Part shown: piece by piece, positions 15,616 to 16,578 of the stretch
Numbering within the stretch: position 1 is the first letter of the stretch
Layout: the number at the start of each line of letters is the position of its first letter
NCBI GenBank assembly: GCA_018830925.1
Contig: JAHJRK010000090.1
Location: 1 to 16,578, forward strand
Reading direction: 5' to 3'
Source: Pseudomonadota bacterium
GTDB taxonomy: Bacteria > Desulfobacterota > Desulfobacteria > Desulfobacterales > RPRI01
DNA length: 16,578 bases
Translations under genes and position numbers: made by a program
Notes under the pieces: generated by a model
The model's input: the letters and a program-made list of their open reading frames with translations, nothing else
What the model was told of the DNA's origin: nothing
The model's database searches: none

Positions 15616-16578
15616 TCAATTAACACCAAAGCAAAATAATTGCCAATGGCCATGGGTTTCTTTTTCGGTATCAATCTCGAAACCATTATTTCTGGCGGTT
15701 CGGAAAACGTCAATACCGCAAGCTTCCATCATGGGTCTGATTTTTTGTTTAATCACCTTATTATTTTGAAGATCACACGGACCTTCACCTTCTCCGGAAG
15801 GTCAGGTTGCGCCCGTGTTAACGCTTTCATCCAGACCCGATGGCAGTGCTGTAAGGGCAAATGCTTTGTAAAACCCCATGTGGTATGCTTCTTCCTCAAG
15901 CCGAATCGCAATATCCGAGAGAGCCTTTCCTTTGGAGCTGTTCAGGAGTATCGCTTTAGAATATTCGCTCAGAACAAGTCTGGTTTCGTTAATATCAGGG
16001 GCAATTGGGGGATGATAGGCATCTTTAGCGTAAAATGGGCACCCATAAAGACATTTCCATCGCACCCATTTTTCCACCGTTACCGTACTGGTGTCGATGA
16101 CCTTTGCTTTTTCGATTCCGAGTCCAAAGGCTTTTTCCAGGACCGCTTCTATTGAGGGAGGATTTTTTTTGGGTTTCATGCCGATCTTGCCTTCTATGTT
16201 ATTGGAGTCCTCCAAAAGGGATCTCTTCATTGTATCTGTTTTATCGGATTTTTGCGCACGAAACAAGACTCCCCTTGTTTTGGGAGAACTGTTCAAACCG
16301 GTTTCAGACACAAGTTCCTCATCCGTAAATCCGATTTTATGCATCAGCGCCAGGAAATCCATTCCCGGTATTGCGCCGCCCTCTCACTGAAACCAGTTGG
16401 AGAGGCGGTCTTTAAGACTTTTTTGAATACTGCCCGCCATCACCTGATCAGCGATCATCAAGCGTCCTCCAGTCTTCAGCACCCTCAGGCTTTCACTCAA
16501 TGCCGCGTCTTTGTCCGGAATCAGGTTGATCACGCCATTAGAAATCACCACATCAAAATGATCATCGGGAAACGGCAG
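15616..16578 (-). CDS. Methyltransferase-DUF2284 fusion, probable selenoprotein with two in-frame UGA codons (5' end outside window)
   Basis: Reading the minus strand from the window edge gives 320 residues if two TGA codons (16386-16384, residue 65; 15804-15802, residue 259) are decoded as selenocysteine (U); the frame ends at TGA 15618-15616. Residues 1-60 are the C-terminal half of a UbiE/ArsM-like SAM methyltransferase (FDVVISNGVINLIPDKDA, then LRVLKTGGRLMIADQV). NWFQ-U-EGGAIPG follows and the domain ends at SSPKTRGVLFRAQK near 110. A linker leads to a DUF2284-type metal-binding domain from about 150: VRWKCLYGCPFYAKD, HPPIAPD, LVLSEY, EEEAYHMGFYKAFALTALPSG, TGAT-U-PSGEG, then GPCDL and MEACGIDVF. 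Both U positions fall where I would expect conserved Cys. Ordinary annotation would stop at each UGA and use ATG 16362 as a false start. A pseudogene is the main alternative, but the frame is otherwise intact. The gene leads into the GcvH-like gene 102 bases on. Confidence 0.75.
15768..15804 (-). promoter_or_regulatory. Candidate bacterial SECIS element for the second UGA (DUF2284 part)
   Basis: After UGA 15804-15802 come 15 bases, then a 7-bp stem GAAGGTC/GATCTTC (15786-15780 with 15774-15768, one G-U pair) capped by the loop CGTGT, with G at loop position 2. The loop starts 22 bases after the UGA. An extra small hairpin (CCTTC-CGGA-GAAGG, 15801-15788) fits between without overlap. Confidence 0.6.
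16347..16386 (-). promoter_or_regulatory. Candidate bacterial SECIS element for the first UGA (methyltransferase part)
   Basis: After UGA 16386-16384 come 15 bases, then a 7-bp stem CCGGGAA/TTCCTGG (16368-16362 with 16356-16350, one G-U pair) capped by the loop TGGAT, which has GG at positions 2-3. A GCG/CGC lower stem is also possible. The loop starts 22 bases after the UGA, within the range reported for bacterial SECIS elements, where an apical-loop G is needed for SelB binding. Confidence 0.65.

Noticed and set aside
15788..15801. Hairpin CCTTC-CGGA-GAAGG directly after the second UGA as the SECIS
   Set aside because: Its loop starts only 5 bases after the UGA, too close for known bacterial SECIS geometry. 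The next stem-loop, with its loop at 22 bases, fits and matches the first element.
15802..16362. Reading 15802-16362 (minus) as a complete 186-residue protein starting at ATG 16362
   Set aside because: The start falls inside the conserved C-terminal part of a methyltransferase and the end falls inside the DUF2284 domain; homology continues past both TGA codons in the same frame.
15616..16578. UGA reassigned to an amino acid genome-wide
   Set aside because: TGA ends other intact genes here at the expected place (8226, 10655, 14381, 14669), so UGA is a normal stop elsewhere.
1..16578. CRISPR arrays, tRNA or rRNA genes
   Set aside because: No regularly spaced repeats, cloverleaf sequences or rRNA-like conserved blocks were seen on either strand.

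Overview
The window looks like chromosome of a sulfate-reducer-like Desulfobacterota (former Deltaproteobacteria). That is an inference from gene style: very large PAS/GAF hybrid kinases, sigma-54 control, a chemoreceptor ending in an acidic ...EEFKDF tail, and a probable selenoprotein. No rRNA or other taxonomic marker is present.

Layout. (1) 1-678: C-terminal part of a class I/II aminotransferase, cut by the window edge. (2) 679-3312: a decaying stretch holding an Old Yellow Enzyme-type flavin oxidoreductase broken by an internal deletion and frame change (1144-2428), an ISL3-type transposase remnant with a poly(A) frameshift (2696-3111), and a good sigma-70 promoter. (3) 3313-8226: a soluble hybrid histidine kinase (PAS-GAF-PAS-PAS-GAF-HisKA-HATPase-REC) followed 42 bases later by an NtrC-type sigma-54 activator. 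(4) 8227-10655: two tandem 17-bp palindromes with centres 22 bp apart, then a -24/-12 promoter, a 141-residue orphan protein and a Cache-type chemoreceptor. This reads as a short signalling circuit in which the activator may control the promoter next to its own gene. (5) 10656-10967: an intergenic region with several strong inverted repeats. (6) 10968-14381: a membrane-bound CHASE4 hybrid kinase. (7) 14637-16578, minus strand: a possible operon of a methyltransferase-DUF2284 fusion, a GcvH-like lipoyl-fold protein and a small thioredoxin-like protein.

The most interesting feature is at the right end. The methyltransferase-DUF2284 frame is interrupted by two in-frame UGA codons (16386-16384 and 15804-15802). 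Homology appears to continue through both, and each falls where I would expect a conserved cysteine. Each is followed by a 7-bp stem with a 5-base loop starting exactly 22 bases after the UGA, the geometry of a bacterial SECIS element. I read this as a two-selenocysteine fusion protein, which a standard annotation would cut into pieces. All family assignments come from reading motifs; no database search was run.
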